A stretch of DNA of 64,000 nt. Source: Spirochaetales bacterium. Its GTDB lineage: Bacteria > Spirochaetota > Spirochaetia > DAHUYW01. Below the pieces are notes generated by a model that did no database searches, was not told the DNA's origin, and saw nothing but the letters and a program-made list of their open reading frames with translations. The translations under genes and the position numbers were made by a program. Position 1 is the first letter of the stretch, and each line of letters starts with the position of its first letter. The stretch is from contig DAHUYW010000005.1 of NCBI GenBank assembly GCA_027306915.1, positions 1-64,000 on the forward strand, in the 5' to 3' direction. Of this stretch, positions 42,224 to 50,085 are shown one piece after another.

Positions 42224-43603
42224 CTACTTGTTCCGTTTCCAGCTGTGGTGGGTGATTCCTAGATTCTTAACCTTGTAGTTAAGCGTTCTGCTCGATATCC
42301 CAAGCAGCCCTGCCGCATCCTTCTGCACCCAGCCGGTCCGCTCCAGCGCCTGCTCGATAAACTGCCGCTCGGCATCCGCCAAGCGAATCCCCTCCGGTGG
42401 GAGCTGCACAGCCCTCTGTCCTGCTACGTGGTCATCGGCGAAGAGAAGCTCCAGATCGTCGGGGGAAAGCATGTCGCCCTCGGCCAGCAACACCGCCCGC
42501 TCGATCGTATTTTCGAGCTCCCGAATGTTGCCCGGCCAGTCGTAGCGGGTAAGAATTCTCATGGCGTGAGGCTCGATGCCTCGGATTTGCTTGTTCATTT
42601 CGAGCGAGGCTCGCTTCAAGAAAAAGGCTGCAAGGAGCTCGATGTCCCCTATCCGACGCCGGAGGGGTGGCAGCCTAATGCTCACCACATTGAGCCGGAA
42701 GTAGAGGTCTTCCCTGAACATCCCGCGCCTCATCAGCTCCATAAGATCCTTGTTGGTGGCGGAGATGATGCGAACATCGACCCTCCGGGTCTCGTTGGAG
42801 CCTATTCTCTCGAACTCCTTCTCCTGGATCACGCGGAGTACCTTTGCCTGTGTGAAAAGGCTCATGTCCGCTACCTCGTCCAGGAAGATGGTTCCCCCGT
42901 TCGCATGCTCGAAGCGGCCGATTCGAGCGCGCTCGGCGCCGGTGAAGGACCCTTTTTCGTAGCCAAACAACTCGCTTTCCAGAAGCTGTTCCGGAAGGGC
43001 GGCACAGTTGACGCGGACCAAGGGGCCATCGGCCCGCAGACTGTTGTAGTGGATGGCGCTGGCGACAAGCTCTTTGCCCGTTCCGGTCTCGCCCAGGATA
43101 ATGACACGTGCGTTGGTCGTCGCCACCCGGCCGACAAGGCGCAGAACCTTCTTGATTTCTTCACTCTCGCCGATGAAATTGTACGGCTTGTAGCTCTCGG
43201 GTTGGAACGCCTGCGGCCGGGCGCGCGCCGCTTCCTCTGGCGCTCCGTGCTCCAGCGCCCGCCGTATCTGGAAATTGAGCTCGGGCAGACTGAAGGGGGC
43301 CTGCAGCATGCTGAACGCGCCGTTCTTGACTGCGAGCACCCCCTCCTGAATGCTTTCAAGCGTTGCAAGCACGATCACCGCCGTCTGCCGGTTCTTTGCC
43401 TTCACCGAGCGGATGAGCCTTTGTATGTCCCCTCCGGCAACCTGAACGTTGGCTATGACCACTTCGTAGTCGTGGACGTCGAGCCACGCAAGGGCGCTCG
43501 GGAAATTCGGCGCAAGGTCTATTGAGTGTCCGATGCTATTGAAAAAAAGGGAAACGTCGGTACGGAATGCCTCGTTCTCATCGACAAGTAGTAACGAACT
43601 CAT
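42224..43603 (-). CDS. Sigma-54-dependent activator with degenerate receiver domain
   Basis: A 459-residue NtrC-type bacterial enhancer-binding protein. Residues 1-120 have a receiver fold, but the phosphorylation site is lost: Asn52 in VVIANVQV replaces Asp, and Ala102 in MLQAPFS replaces the conserved Lys, with only the acidic pair DE at 8-9 left. The AAA+ domain has Walker A GETGTGKE, the sigma-54 contact loop as GSFTGA (usual GAFTGA), and Walker B FLDEVADM. The Fis-type HTH is at the end (KDAAGLLGISSRTLNYKVKN). GGAAGG precedes ATG 43603, and the open frame further up is not used. Activity is probably controlled by protein contact or expression rather than by phosphate. It is divergent from a cyclic-nucleotide-binding gene. 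Confidence 0.9.
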   Translation of the reverse strand: MSSLLLVDENEAFRTDVSLFFNSIGHSIDLAPNFPSALAWLDVHDYEVVIANVQVAGGDIQRLIRSVKAKNRQTAVIVLATLESIQEGVLAVKNGAFSMLQAPFSLPELNFQIRRALEHGAPEEAARARPQAFQPESYKPYNFIGESEEIKKVLRLVGRVATTNARVIILGETGTGKELVASAIHYNSLRADGPLVRVNCAALPEQLLESELFGYEKGSFTGAERARIGRFEHANGGTIFLDEVADMSLFTQAKVLRVIQEKEFERIGSNETRRVDVRIISATNKDLMELMRRGMFREDLYFRLNVVSIRLPPLRRRIGDIELLAAFFLKRASLEMNKQIRGIEPHAMRILTRYDWPGNIRELENTIERAVLLAEGDMLSPDDLELLFADDHVAGQRAVQLPPEGIRLADAERQFIEQALERTGWVQKDAAGLLGISSRTLNYKVKNLGITHHSWKRNK

Positions 43604-43660
43604 ACCTTCCGATCCACTCCTCCATTGTACGGACATGCGGCAGAAAATCAAGCAGGTTGT

Positions 43661-43690
43661 CTTTTCCCAACCGGTCCGATTGGGGAAAAG
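43661..43690 (+). promoter_or_regulatory. Inverted repeat between divergent regulator genes
   Basis: CTTTTCCCAA (43661-43670) and TTGGGGAAAAG (43680-43690) face each other across nine bases; one extra G is the only flaw. It lies between the sigma-54 activator gene (left) and the cyclic-nucleotide-binding gene (right), 58 and 83 bases from their starts. It could be an operator acting on both. Confidence 0.45.
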
Positions 43691-43773
43691 TTTCGCGAGT
43701 AGGCACATACTGTCCGGGTGAGCATGCCAAAAAGAGTCACTGCCGAAAAAAAAGCGAACGATCGAGGCGGAAC

Positions 43774-44886
43774 ATGCTCGAAGAGCCACGTTTTATGATA
43801 GAATACGCGAAGGACTTCTTCGTTTTTGCAGAAAAAGGAGAGTCCGCCACGCCGAACAATACGATCGATAAGCTCAGGCAGATTTCGTTCTTTGCGAATA
43901 TGTCTGATCACGATCTCCAGCAAATCGCCCGAATTACCGTCGTAAACGAGTATGCGGAAGGGGCGGTCATCATCGAGGAGCTCGCCGAGGGCCAGACCTT
44001 CTGCATCATTTCTCATGGGAAAATCGAGATCACGAAGAAGTACGGCGATCAAGAGGAGTTCGTGCTGGGAGTCTACAGCGACGGAGATTTTTTCGGCGAG
44101 ATGGCGCTGCTGGACGAGGGACGCCGGTCGGCGACCGTAAGAGCGCTTGAGCCGACAACACTCCTTGAAATCTCCAAGAACGATTTCCAGCCCCTCCTGT
44201 TCAAGGCGCCGGTCCTTGCATACAACCTCCTGAAGGAGTTGAGCGTGCGCCTCAGAACGACGGGAGCGCTCCTCGTATCTTACCTCCAGCAGCGCAATCG
44301 CCGACTTCGCGCCGCTTTTACTGAAACACTAAGAAATGTCGCGCAGGCCGCCAAAAAAGGGAACGCCGGACAGGGCACACCGCTACGGCGCGCGACCGAC
44401 CTTGCTTTGCAGATCGGCAGGGAGATGAACCTCTCGGAAGAGGACCTCCTGGTCCTCGAGATGCGGACGTTGCTGCACGACCTTGGCGCAGGCGATGTCA
44501 CGACTCAGGAGCTCGAAGACCTCGAGCCGCTGAGCCTCGATGAGGCGGGAAAAGAGCGGGTGCACGCGGCCGAAAGCGCGGAATCGCCTGATGCCCGTCC
44601 CCTTCTCGAGCGCGAGGTTTCTCACGTCTTTCACAATGTTGGTGATGGGAAAGCGCGCGGATTCCCGGAGGACTTTCTCGGAACCGACACCTACCAGACC
44701 AGTAGCATTATCGCGGTCGCAGAAGCCTTCGCCTCCGTGCCTCACGACAAACTGAAGGGGAAGGTCCTCGATCTCGACGCGGTAATTGAGATTACGCGAA
44801 AGGGCGCCGGCCGCTGGCTGGACCCTGAGGTTCTCCGGGCGCTCCGTAGGCTGCTCGAATCCGGCAGCATCGAGAGATTCCGATAG
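43774..44886 (+). CDS. Cyclic-nucleotide-binding domain protein with degenerate HD-GYP domain
   Basis: A 370-residue soluble signalling protein. Residues about 30-150 are a cNMP-binding domain with an intact phosphate cassette (FGEMALLDEGRRSATVRA). Residues about 200-360 follow the HD-GYP pattern but lack key residues: LLHDLGA instead of LLHDIGK, FHNVGDG instead of HHE.xDG, GFP instead of GYP, and AVAEAF instead of AVADAF; the end GRWLDPEVLRAL matches G..FDP.vv.a. Cyclic-di-GMP hydrolysis is thus unlikely and binding or protein contact more likely. ATG 43774 is preferred after GAGGCGG; another ATG at 43795 is possible. It is divergent from the sigma-54 activator with which it shares an inverted repeat. 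Confidence 0.8.
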   Translation: MLEEPRFMIEYAKDFFVFAEKGESATPNNTIDKLRQISFFANMSDHDLQQIARITVVNEYAEGAVIIEELAEGQTFCIISHGKIEITKKYGDQEEFVLGVYSDGDFFGEMALLDEGRRSATVRALEPTTLLEISKNDFQPLLFKAPVLAYNLLKELSVRLRTTGALLVSYLQQRNRRLRAAFTETLRNVAQAAKKGNAGQGTPLRRATDLALQIGREMNLSEEDLLVLEMRTLLHDLGAGDVTTQELEDLEPLSLDEAGKERVHAAESAESPDARPLLEREVSHVFHNVGDGKARGFPEDFLGTDTYQTSSIIAVAEAFASVPHDKLKGKVLDLDAVIEITRKGAGRWLDPEVLRALRRLLESGSIERFR

Positions 44887-45098
44887 GAGCATTGAACGAT
44901 TCGGCGGCTGTCCTCGACTCTTGGTCCTTTCGATGTTCGCGCCACTTCCACCAAGATTGTCCTTGACCGCCTCCCCGCAGGCTCGATTGATGACGGCGGA
45001 GGCGCCGTCTGCCCTGATTGAATGAGCATTCCGCCCCGAGCAGCCTTTGCGCAAGGCATGGCTACCCGGTGCCGATATACAGTGCAGGCAGGGACATC

Positions 45099-47216
45099 AT
45101 GGGGAACGGACAACTTCGTGGCAATGGCATTCTTCATCTGCGGTGGGCGCTCGAGCTCTTTCTTATCTCCCTTTTTCTCGCCGGGGCGGGCTCCTGCATG
45201 ACCGCACGCGTCGGAGGCGCCTTGGCCAAACCCCCCAAGGCTCCGCCGACCCTCGACGAAGCGGTCGCGGACTACTACCAAGGCTCCTTCGAGAAGAGCA
45301 TCGATGTCTTGGAGAGGCTCATCGCCGCAGACCCTCTCGACCGCCGTGCGCGCTGGGAGTTCGTGCGCGAGCTCGAGGAGGCGGGAGACTATCATCGGGC
45401 GGCGGCGGCGCTCCGCGATCTCGACACCCTTGCGAGCAATCGGTCGGCGGTAGACGAGAAGCTCTTTGTCGACCTCTATCTCGCGGATGATCTGGTCGGG
45501 GCCCGGGCGCTCCTTCCCCTTCCGGCAGAGACGGCGCACACGCTGTTCTACGAAGCCCTCCTGTTTCGGGATATAGGCGATCCAAGCCGCGCGGTCTCGC
45601 TTCTTGAGAAGTCGCTCTCCCGTCGCGAGCGGTATCCCATGGCTTGGTACTTCCTGGGAAAGCTCCGCTACGAAACGAAGGACTACGTGAACGCCGAACG
45701 GTGCTTCGAACAGGTTCTCGGTCAAGACCCTGATCTGACCATGGCCCTGGTTCCCCTCGCGGAATCGATCCTGGCGCAGGGGAATTACAGGGCGGCCTAT
45801 CCCCTGCTCGTACGCGCCCATAACATCCTCCCGGGCGACGCGTGGATTGCCGCTACGATCGCGAAGCTGGAGGAAGCGCATCCGCTGCTCGTCGAAAAGA
45901 GGGCCGAGACAAAGGCGCTCGCGGAACGTACCACTGTGCCTCCGCGGGTTGCTCCTCTGGCGCCCGGGGCGGCGGCCCCGCCGGTCGTCCGAGTCGGGCT
46001 CGCGGAGGAGCTACGATCGATCACCCTCAAGACCGGCGGAGACTTCATCATCCGGAGCATGGCGCCGGGAGGGGTGCTCACCTACCGGGGGAAGAAGGAC
46101 CAGCTCCTCGAAGTGAAGAGCGACGGGGACGCGATAACCCTCTCCGATCCGGGAGGGTCCCCCTTCCTCTCCTGGACCGCCCCCGTCACTCTCGAGTACA
46201 CCGAGCCACGGTGCACCACCGTGATCTTCCATCTCGTAACCGAGAGGGGGACCTTCTATGCGGCGACTGGGAACAAGGCCTACCGGGGGACGATGGAGTT
46301 TCGGCCGGACCGCGAGGGGTTCGCCGTCGTGAATGCGCTCCCCCTCGAGGAGTATCTCTATTCTGTCGTGCCTTCGGAGATGCCCGCATCCTGGCCGATG
46401 GAGGCGCTGAAGGCGCAGGCCGTTGCGGCACGCTCCTACACCCTCGCCTCCTTGGGCGCCTTTGCCTCCCGTGGGTTCGATGTCCAAGGGTCGGTGATCT
46501 CCGCCGCCTACGGAGGGGTAGGAGTCGAGCAGGAGGCCACCACCGAGGCAGTGAACGCTACCCGGGGAGAGGTGCTCGTTTTCGACGGCCGACCGCTTAC
46601 CGCCTTCTACAGCGCGAACTCCGGAGGCTACACGGAAAACAGCCGCGTGGTTTGGGGCGAATCCGCCGGCATGGAAGCGGTTCCCGACGTCCTAACGCCA
46701 CGCCGCGACACCTTTCTTCCGCTCCCTGCTCTCATCTCCTGGCTCCGCAGCGATCCAAGCTCCTACAGCGCGGTCCCGCCCTACTACTCCCGGGCGGCCT
46801 ACCGGTGGGTGAAATGGGTTCCCGTCGACAAGATAGAGCGGCGGGTCGCAAGGGAGAAGCCGATCGGGCGCGTCCTCTCGATCCTGACGCGGGGTCGCGG
46901 AATGTCCGGCCGAGTGTCAGCGGTCGAGATAATCGGTACCGACGGGAGCGTGCTGGTACGAGGCGACCGGATCCGATATGTGCTGGGAGGGTTGCGAAGC
47001 ACGCTCTTCACCGTCCGTCCGAAGCTCGGGCCCGGCGGCCTCCCAAAGTACTTCATCTTCACCGGGGCGGGATGGGGACACGGCGTCGGTATGGACCAGA
47101 GCGGCGCGGCCGGCATGGCAGCGGCGGGGTATTCCTACCGCGAGATTCTTGCTCACTATTACCCGCGAGCCCGGCTCGAGGCGGAACTTCCTGTCACGAC
47201 CGGGAGTGCGCGGTAG
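45099..47216 (+). CDS. TPR and SpoIID/LytB domain lipoprotein
   Basis: A 705-residue envelope protein. The N-terminus has a hydrophobic signal ending in AGAGSC, a plausible spirochaete lipobox. Residues about 45-260 are TPR-like helical repeats (for example YPMAWYFLGKLRYETKDYVN). From about 300 follows the SpoIID domain: LPLEEYLYSVVPSEMPASW with the catalytic-type Glu, AVAARSYTLA, FYSANSGGYTE and the closing GWGHGVGMDQSGAAGMA and ILAHYYP. SpoIID proteins are lytic transglycosylases that cut peptidoglycan strands lacking stem peptides; in non-sporulating bacteria the role is wall remodelling. ATG 45099 is chosen since the signal peptide begins there. The gene is 212 bases after the cNMP protein gene, a gap in which nothing else is seen. 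Confidence 0.87.
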   Translation: MGNGQLRGNGILHLRWALELFLISLFLAGAGSCMTARVGGALAKPPKAPPTLDEAVADYYQGSFEKSIDVLERLIAADPLDRRARWEFVRELEEAGDYHRAAAALRDLDTLASNRSAVDEKLFVDLYLADDLVGARALLPLPAETAHTLFYEALLFRDIGDPSRAVSLLEKSLSRRERYPMAWYFLGKLRYETKDYVNAERCFEQVLGQDPDLTMALVPLAESILAQGNYRAAYPLLVRAHNILPGDAWIAATIAKLEEAHPLLVEKRAETKALAERTTVPPRVAPLAPGAAAPPVVRVGLAEELRSITLKTGGDFIIRSMAPGGVLTYRGKKDQLLEVKSDGDAITLSDPGGSPFLSWTAPVTLEYTEPRCTTVIFHLVTERGTFYAATGNKAYRGTMEFRPDREGFAVVNALPLEEYLYSVVPSEMPASWPMEALKAQAVAARSYTLASLGAFASRGFDVQGSVISAAYGGVGVEQEATTEAVNATRGEVLVFDGRPLTAFYSANSGGYTENSRVVWGESAGMEAVPDVLTPRRDTFLPLPALISWLRSDPSSYSAVPPYYSRAAYRWVKWVPVDKIERRVAREKPIGRVLSILTRGRGMSGRVSAVEIIGTDGSVLVRGDRIRYVLGGLRSTLFTVRPKLGPGGLPKYFIFTGAGWGHGVGMDQSGAAGMAAAGYSYREILAHYYPRARLEAELPVTTGSAR

Positions 47217-47298
47217 CATCGGCTCCGCCGGTCGCCCCAACGTCGAACGGCCGCCGCTTTGAAGCGGGCGCATTGCCTAAACGGTCCCCGCACGGCTT

Positions 47299-48711
47299 TC
47301 ACGGGTAGAGTCTGCGATAGAGCTCCGTGAATGACTGGTAGTACGTGTCGACCCAGGGGGCCGGTTCCGGATGCTGGGTAACGGGGTCCTCCCGTGCGCA
47401 TACCATCGTCTCGTGCATCATCGATGCCGCGAGGCGAACGGCCCCGCGCGCCGACATATCCTTCTGTTTCGAGATCGTAAGCGGCCGTCCGATGACGGTT
47501 GCGAGCAGCTTCCGCCAAAAGGGATAGCGGAGGCTTCCTCCCACTGCGACGACACGTTGCACACCGGTGGTTCCCAGCGTGTCGAGACCGAGGCGGATCG
47601 AGCAGGCGACCCCTGTGAGGGCGGCAAGGAGGAGATCCTCCGGCGCGTGATGAAGCGAGAGACCGACCCACGCGCCGCGGGCGTCCGGGTTCATGTAGGG
47701 AGTCCGTTCGCCGGTCAAGTAGGGGAGGAAGGTGAGGTCGGGAGCGCCCGCGGCAGCTCGGGCGTCAAGCGCTGCGTAGAGCTCCTCCCAGTCGGCGTGG
47801 AAGAGCCCTCTCACCCACTCGAGCGCAAGCCCCGCGTTGAGCATGGCGGCGACGCGATGGCGCTGCGAGGCGAGAACCCCCTCGAACACATTGAGTGACG
47901 CCTCCCGCTCCGGCAGACGATTGCTCGGGATAGGTCGGGAGATCTGCGCCGCTGTTCCCACGGAGAGCTGAACTTCGGACGGGCTTTCGATGCCGCTTCC
48001 GTACATCCCAGCGGGGGCGTCGCCCGCACCCACGGCGACCGGCACCCCTACGGGGAGCCCGGTTCGCCGGGCTCCTTCCGGCGTGATGTGCCCCGCGCGG
48101 TCCACCGCCTGGCGGATCTCGGGAAGGAGGCCGAGCTCGAGCCCCAGCTCTGAGAGGAGATCAGCGTACCACTCCCTCCGTTGGAAATCGTAGAGGAGGC
48201 TGCCGCTCGCGTCGGAGAAGTCGGTCATGACGGTGCCGGTCAATACGGCCCTGACCCAATCCTTGGGGAAGAGGACCGTACCGATGCGGCGGTAGTCGTC
48301 CGGCCTTTCGTCCTTCAGCCACAGGAGGGTAGTCGCCGCGAGGCCTGCGGCCGGAGCGTTGACCAGCCTATCCGCCGTCCGGCCGGGAAGGTGGGCGAAT
48401 CGATCAAGGTAAGGGGCACCGCGCCGATCCGCCCACAGGATCGCATGACGGAGCGGCTCGAGAGAGTCCCGACCGAGCGGGACGATGCCGTGCATCTGCC
48501 CGGAAAGGCCGACGGCGCGCAGGGAGTCGAGAGGCGGGAGCTCGCGCACGGCAAGTCGGATTGCCTCGAGCCACGCCTCGGGGTCGGTCTCCGCGAAGCC
48601 GGGCACAGGCGACTCGATGGGATAGGAGCGAACGGCGACGCGCTCCCCGCCATCGGCATCCACGAGCATCAGCTTGACGGATGCCGTACCGAGGTCGATG
48701 CCAAGATACAC
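47299..48711 (-). CDS. xylB: Xylulokinase (FGGY family)
   Basis: A cytoplasmic kinase of 470 residues that phosphorylates D-xylulose to D-xylulose 5-phosphate. The N-terminal ATPase motif is YLGIDLGTASVKLMLVD. The xylulokinase mark GLSGQMHGIVPL is present with its Gln-Met-His, followed by AILWADRR. The second half has VPVAVGAGDAPAGMYGSG (catalytic Asp in GDAPA) and VVAVGGSLRYPFWRKLLA. It starts at a GTG (48711) one base after the stop of the regulator gene, so both are made from one mRNA. With the divergent polyol transporter and dehydrogenases this supplies the last step before the pentose phosphate pathway. Confidence 0.9.
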   Translation of the reverse strand: MYLGIDLGTASVKLMLVDADGGERVAVRSYPIESPVPGFAETDPEAWLEAIRLAVRELPPLDSLRAVGLSGQMHGIVPLGRDSLEPLRHAILWADRRGAPYLDRFAHLPGRTADRLVNAPAAGLAATTLLWLKDERPDDYRRIGTVLFPKDWVRAVLTGTVMTDFSDASGSLLYDFQRREWYADLLSELGLELGLLPEIRQAVDRAGHITPEGARRTGLPVGVPVAVGAGDAPAGMYGSGIESPSEVQLSVGTAAQISRPIPSNRLPEREASLNVFEGVLASQRHRVAAMLNAGLALEWVRGLFHADWEELYAALDARAAAGAPDLTFLPYLTGERTPYMNPDARGAWVGLSLHHAPEDLLLAALTGVACSIRLGLDTLGTTGVQRVVAVGGSLRYPFWRKLLATVIGRPLTISKQKDMSARGAVRLAASMMHETMVCAREDPVTQHPEPAPWVDTYYQSFTELYRRLYP

Positions 48712-48712
48712 G

Positions 48713-49810
48713 TCAGCCCACCCGCTCGGGGAGGCGAGAGGACTCGCGGGCGCACAGGATCGCGGTGGTGGTGACGGTTCGCGAAGGCAGCCAGGGATGC
48801 TCGACGCGGTCGATCATAGTCTGCACCGCCAGGTCACCCAGCTGCTCGCACGGCTGTCGCATGGTAGTGAGAGCAACGCGGGCAAGGCGGGCGTATTTCA
48901 CATCGTCGAAGCCGGCTATGCGAATATCATGGGGCACCTTGAGGTTGAGGCTCTCGAAGCTCCGCATCAGGAGCGCGGCGGTCTCATCGTTCAGGCAAAT
49001 GATGTCTCTCGCTCCGCCGTCGAAAAGCTCCTGCGCAAAGGAGATCGAGCGCGGATCTCCCTCGTGCTCGAGCGCGGTCTTGAGGGGAACGCCCGCTTGA
49101 TGCAGCGCCTCCCGGTATCCGATGAGGCGCAACGGGCAGGTGCCGGCCGCAAAGGGCTGCCAGACAAAATCGACCCGCCTCCGCCCTTGCTCAAGGAAGT
49201 GATTCGTGAGCACGAAGGACGCCTGGATGTTGTCGATGCCGATGAGATCATGATCGCTCCGCCGCGGGTACGGAAGATAATCGCTGTCAAGGAGGATGAG
49301 CGGAATCCCTGCGCTCTCAAACATCGAGACAATGCGAAGATTCTTCTTTGGTGCTTCGGCCTCCCGTTCAAGCGGCTGGAAGAAGACCCCGTCGACACGG
49401 TGGTCGACGAAACGTTGGGCCGTCGCGAGAAGATGCGCCTCGTGATCGATCGCGTCATCCGCCGGGACGCTGCCCCACGTCAGCGTGAAATCAAACTGAT
49501 GGGAGCGTTCGGCTATTCGGGCGCACACGGGCCCGAATATCTCCCCCCTTCCAAGTCCGGGAACGACCAGGCCGAACGTTCGGTGTGTCGCGCGCTCGCC
49601 CGTTCCTGGATCGGTGACGAAGGTCCCGGCTCCGGCCGCTCGCCTGATCTGTCCCCCATCGCGCAGCCGGTTCAAGACACGGCTGATAGTCGGCCGCGAG
49701 ACTCCATAATGTTGTGAGAGCTCACGCTCGGTCGGAAGCCGCTGCCCGGGCTTCCACTTGCCCTGTGCGAGCTCCAGCTCTAGTTTGCTGTAGATCTCTT
49801 CGTACTTCAC
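48713..49810 (-). CDS. GntR-LacI hybrid transcriptional regulator (AraR-like architecture)
   Basis: A 365-residue regulator joining a GntR-type winged helix (residues 1-70: GKWKPGQRLPTERELSQHYG, then VSRPTISRVLNRL, then AGAGTFV) to a LacI-type sugar sensor domain (TFGLVVPGLGRGEIFGPV, then DNIQASFVLTNHFLEQGRRR, then IAGFDDVKYARL). This layout is that of Bacillus AraR. It heads the minus-strand pair with xylB and diverges from the polyol importer; the 275-base gap holds repeated CAATTG sites. It most likely represses both directions until a polyol or its ketose binds. The effector is inferred from the gene set. Confidence 0.9.
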   Translation of the reverse strand: MKYEEIYSKLELELAQGKWKPGQRLPTERELSQHYGVSRPTISRVLNRLRDGGQIRRAAGAGTFVTDPGTGERATHRTFGLVVPGLGRGEIFGPVCARIAERSHQFDFTLTWGSVPADDAIDHEAHLLATAQRFVDHRVDGVFFQPLEREAEAPKKNLRIVSMFESAGIPLILLDSDYLPYPRRSDHDLIGIDNIQASFVLTNHFLEQGRRRVDFVWQPFAAGTCPLRLIGYREALHQAGVPLKTALEHEGDPRSISFAQELFDGGARDIICLNDETAALLMRSFESLNLKVPHDIRIAGFDDVKYARLARVALTTMRQPCEQLGDLAVQTMIDRVEHPWLPSRTVTTTAILCARESSRLPERVG

Positions 49811-49842
49811 CGCGAATTCCTATCAAAGTTCGACAACCATAC

Positions 49843-49861
49843 ACCAATTGTATACCAATTG
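49843..49861 (+). repeat. Direct repeat ACCAATTG, possible operator
   Basis: ACCAATTG occurs at 49843-49850 and again at 49854-49861, an 11-base step or one helix turn. A related GACAATTG overlaps the promoter (49900-49907) and ATAATTGT overlaps its -10 box (49922-49929). The sites begin 33 bases before the regulator start codon, so they fit operators for the GntR-LacI protein on both promoters. Confidence 0.5.
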
Positions 49862-49897
49862 CAACATTATTGGATTTACATTTGGCGCAAAATTGGT

Positions 49898-49926
49898 TTG
49901 ACAATTGCCAGTGTGCAGGTGATAAT
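49898..49926 (+). promoter_or_regulatory. Promoter of the polyol transport operon
   Basis: TTGACA (49898-49903), 17 bases, GATAAT (49921-49926), near consensus. Transcription would start about 49933, leaving a leader of about 150 bases to the binding-protein ATG. Confidence 0.75.
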
Positions 49927-50039
49927 TGTCCGTACGTTCGCACGGGCGGAAGCACAAACGCGCTTCTTTCGGCGAAGCATTCGACAACCGAACGTGCACA
50001 CTCCTATTTAAAAGCAACCGTCGCTATCGGGTGATAATC

Positions 50040-50058
50040 CCGGTTTCGTTGAGACCGG
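50040..50058 (+). other. Leader hairpin before the polyol-binding protein gene
   Basis: CCGGTTTC-GTT-GAGACCGG forms an 8-base stem with one G-T pair, ending about 15 bases before the ribosome binding site AAAAGGAGGAG. It may stabilise the mRNA of this highly expressed gene. Confidence 0.35.
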
Positions 50059-50085
50059 AGAAGGATCTTCAAAAGGAGGAGTCGC

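Noticed and set aside
43604..43773. Possible sigma-54 promoter (GGCAC-like and TTGGCAT-like boxes)
   Set aside because: No GC dinucleotide at the required distance after GG on either strand, so the -24/-12 pattern is not met.
49848..49860. Palindrome around GTATAC as operator
   Set aside because: The flanks do not pair; the direct repeat ACCAATTG explains the sequence better.
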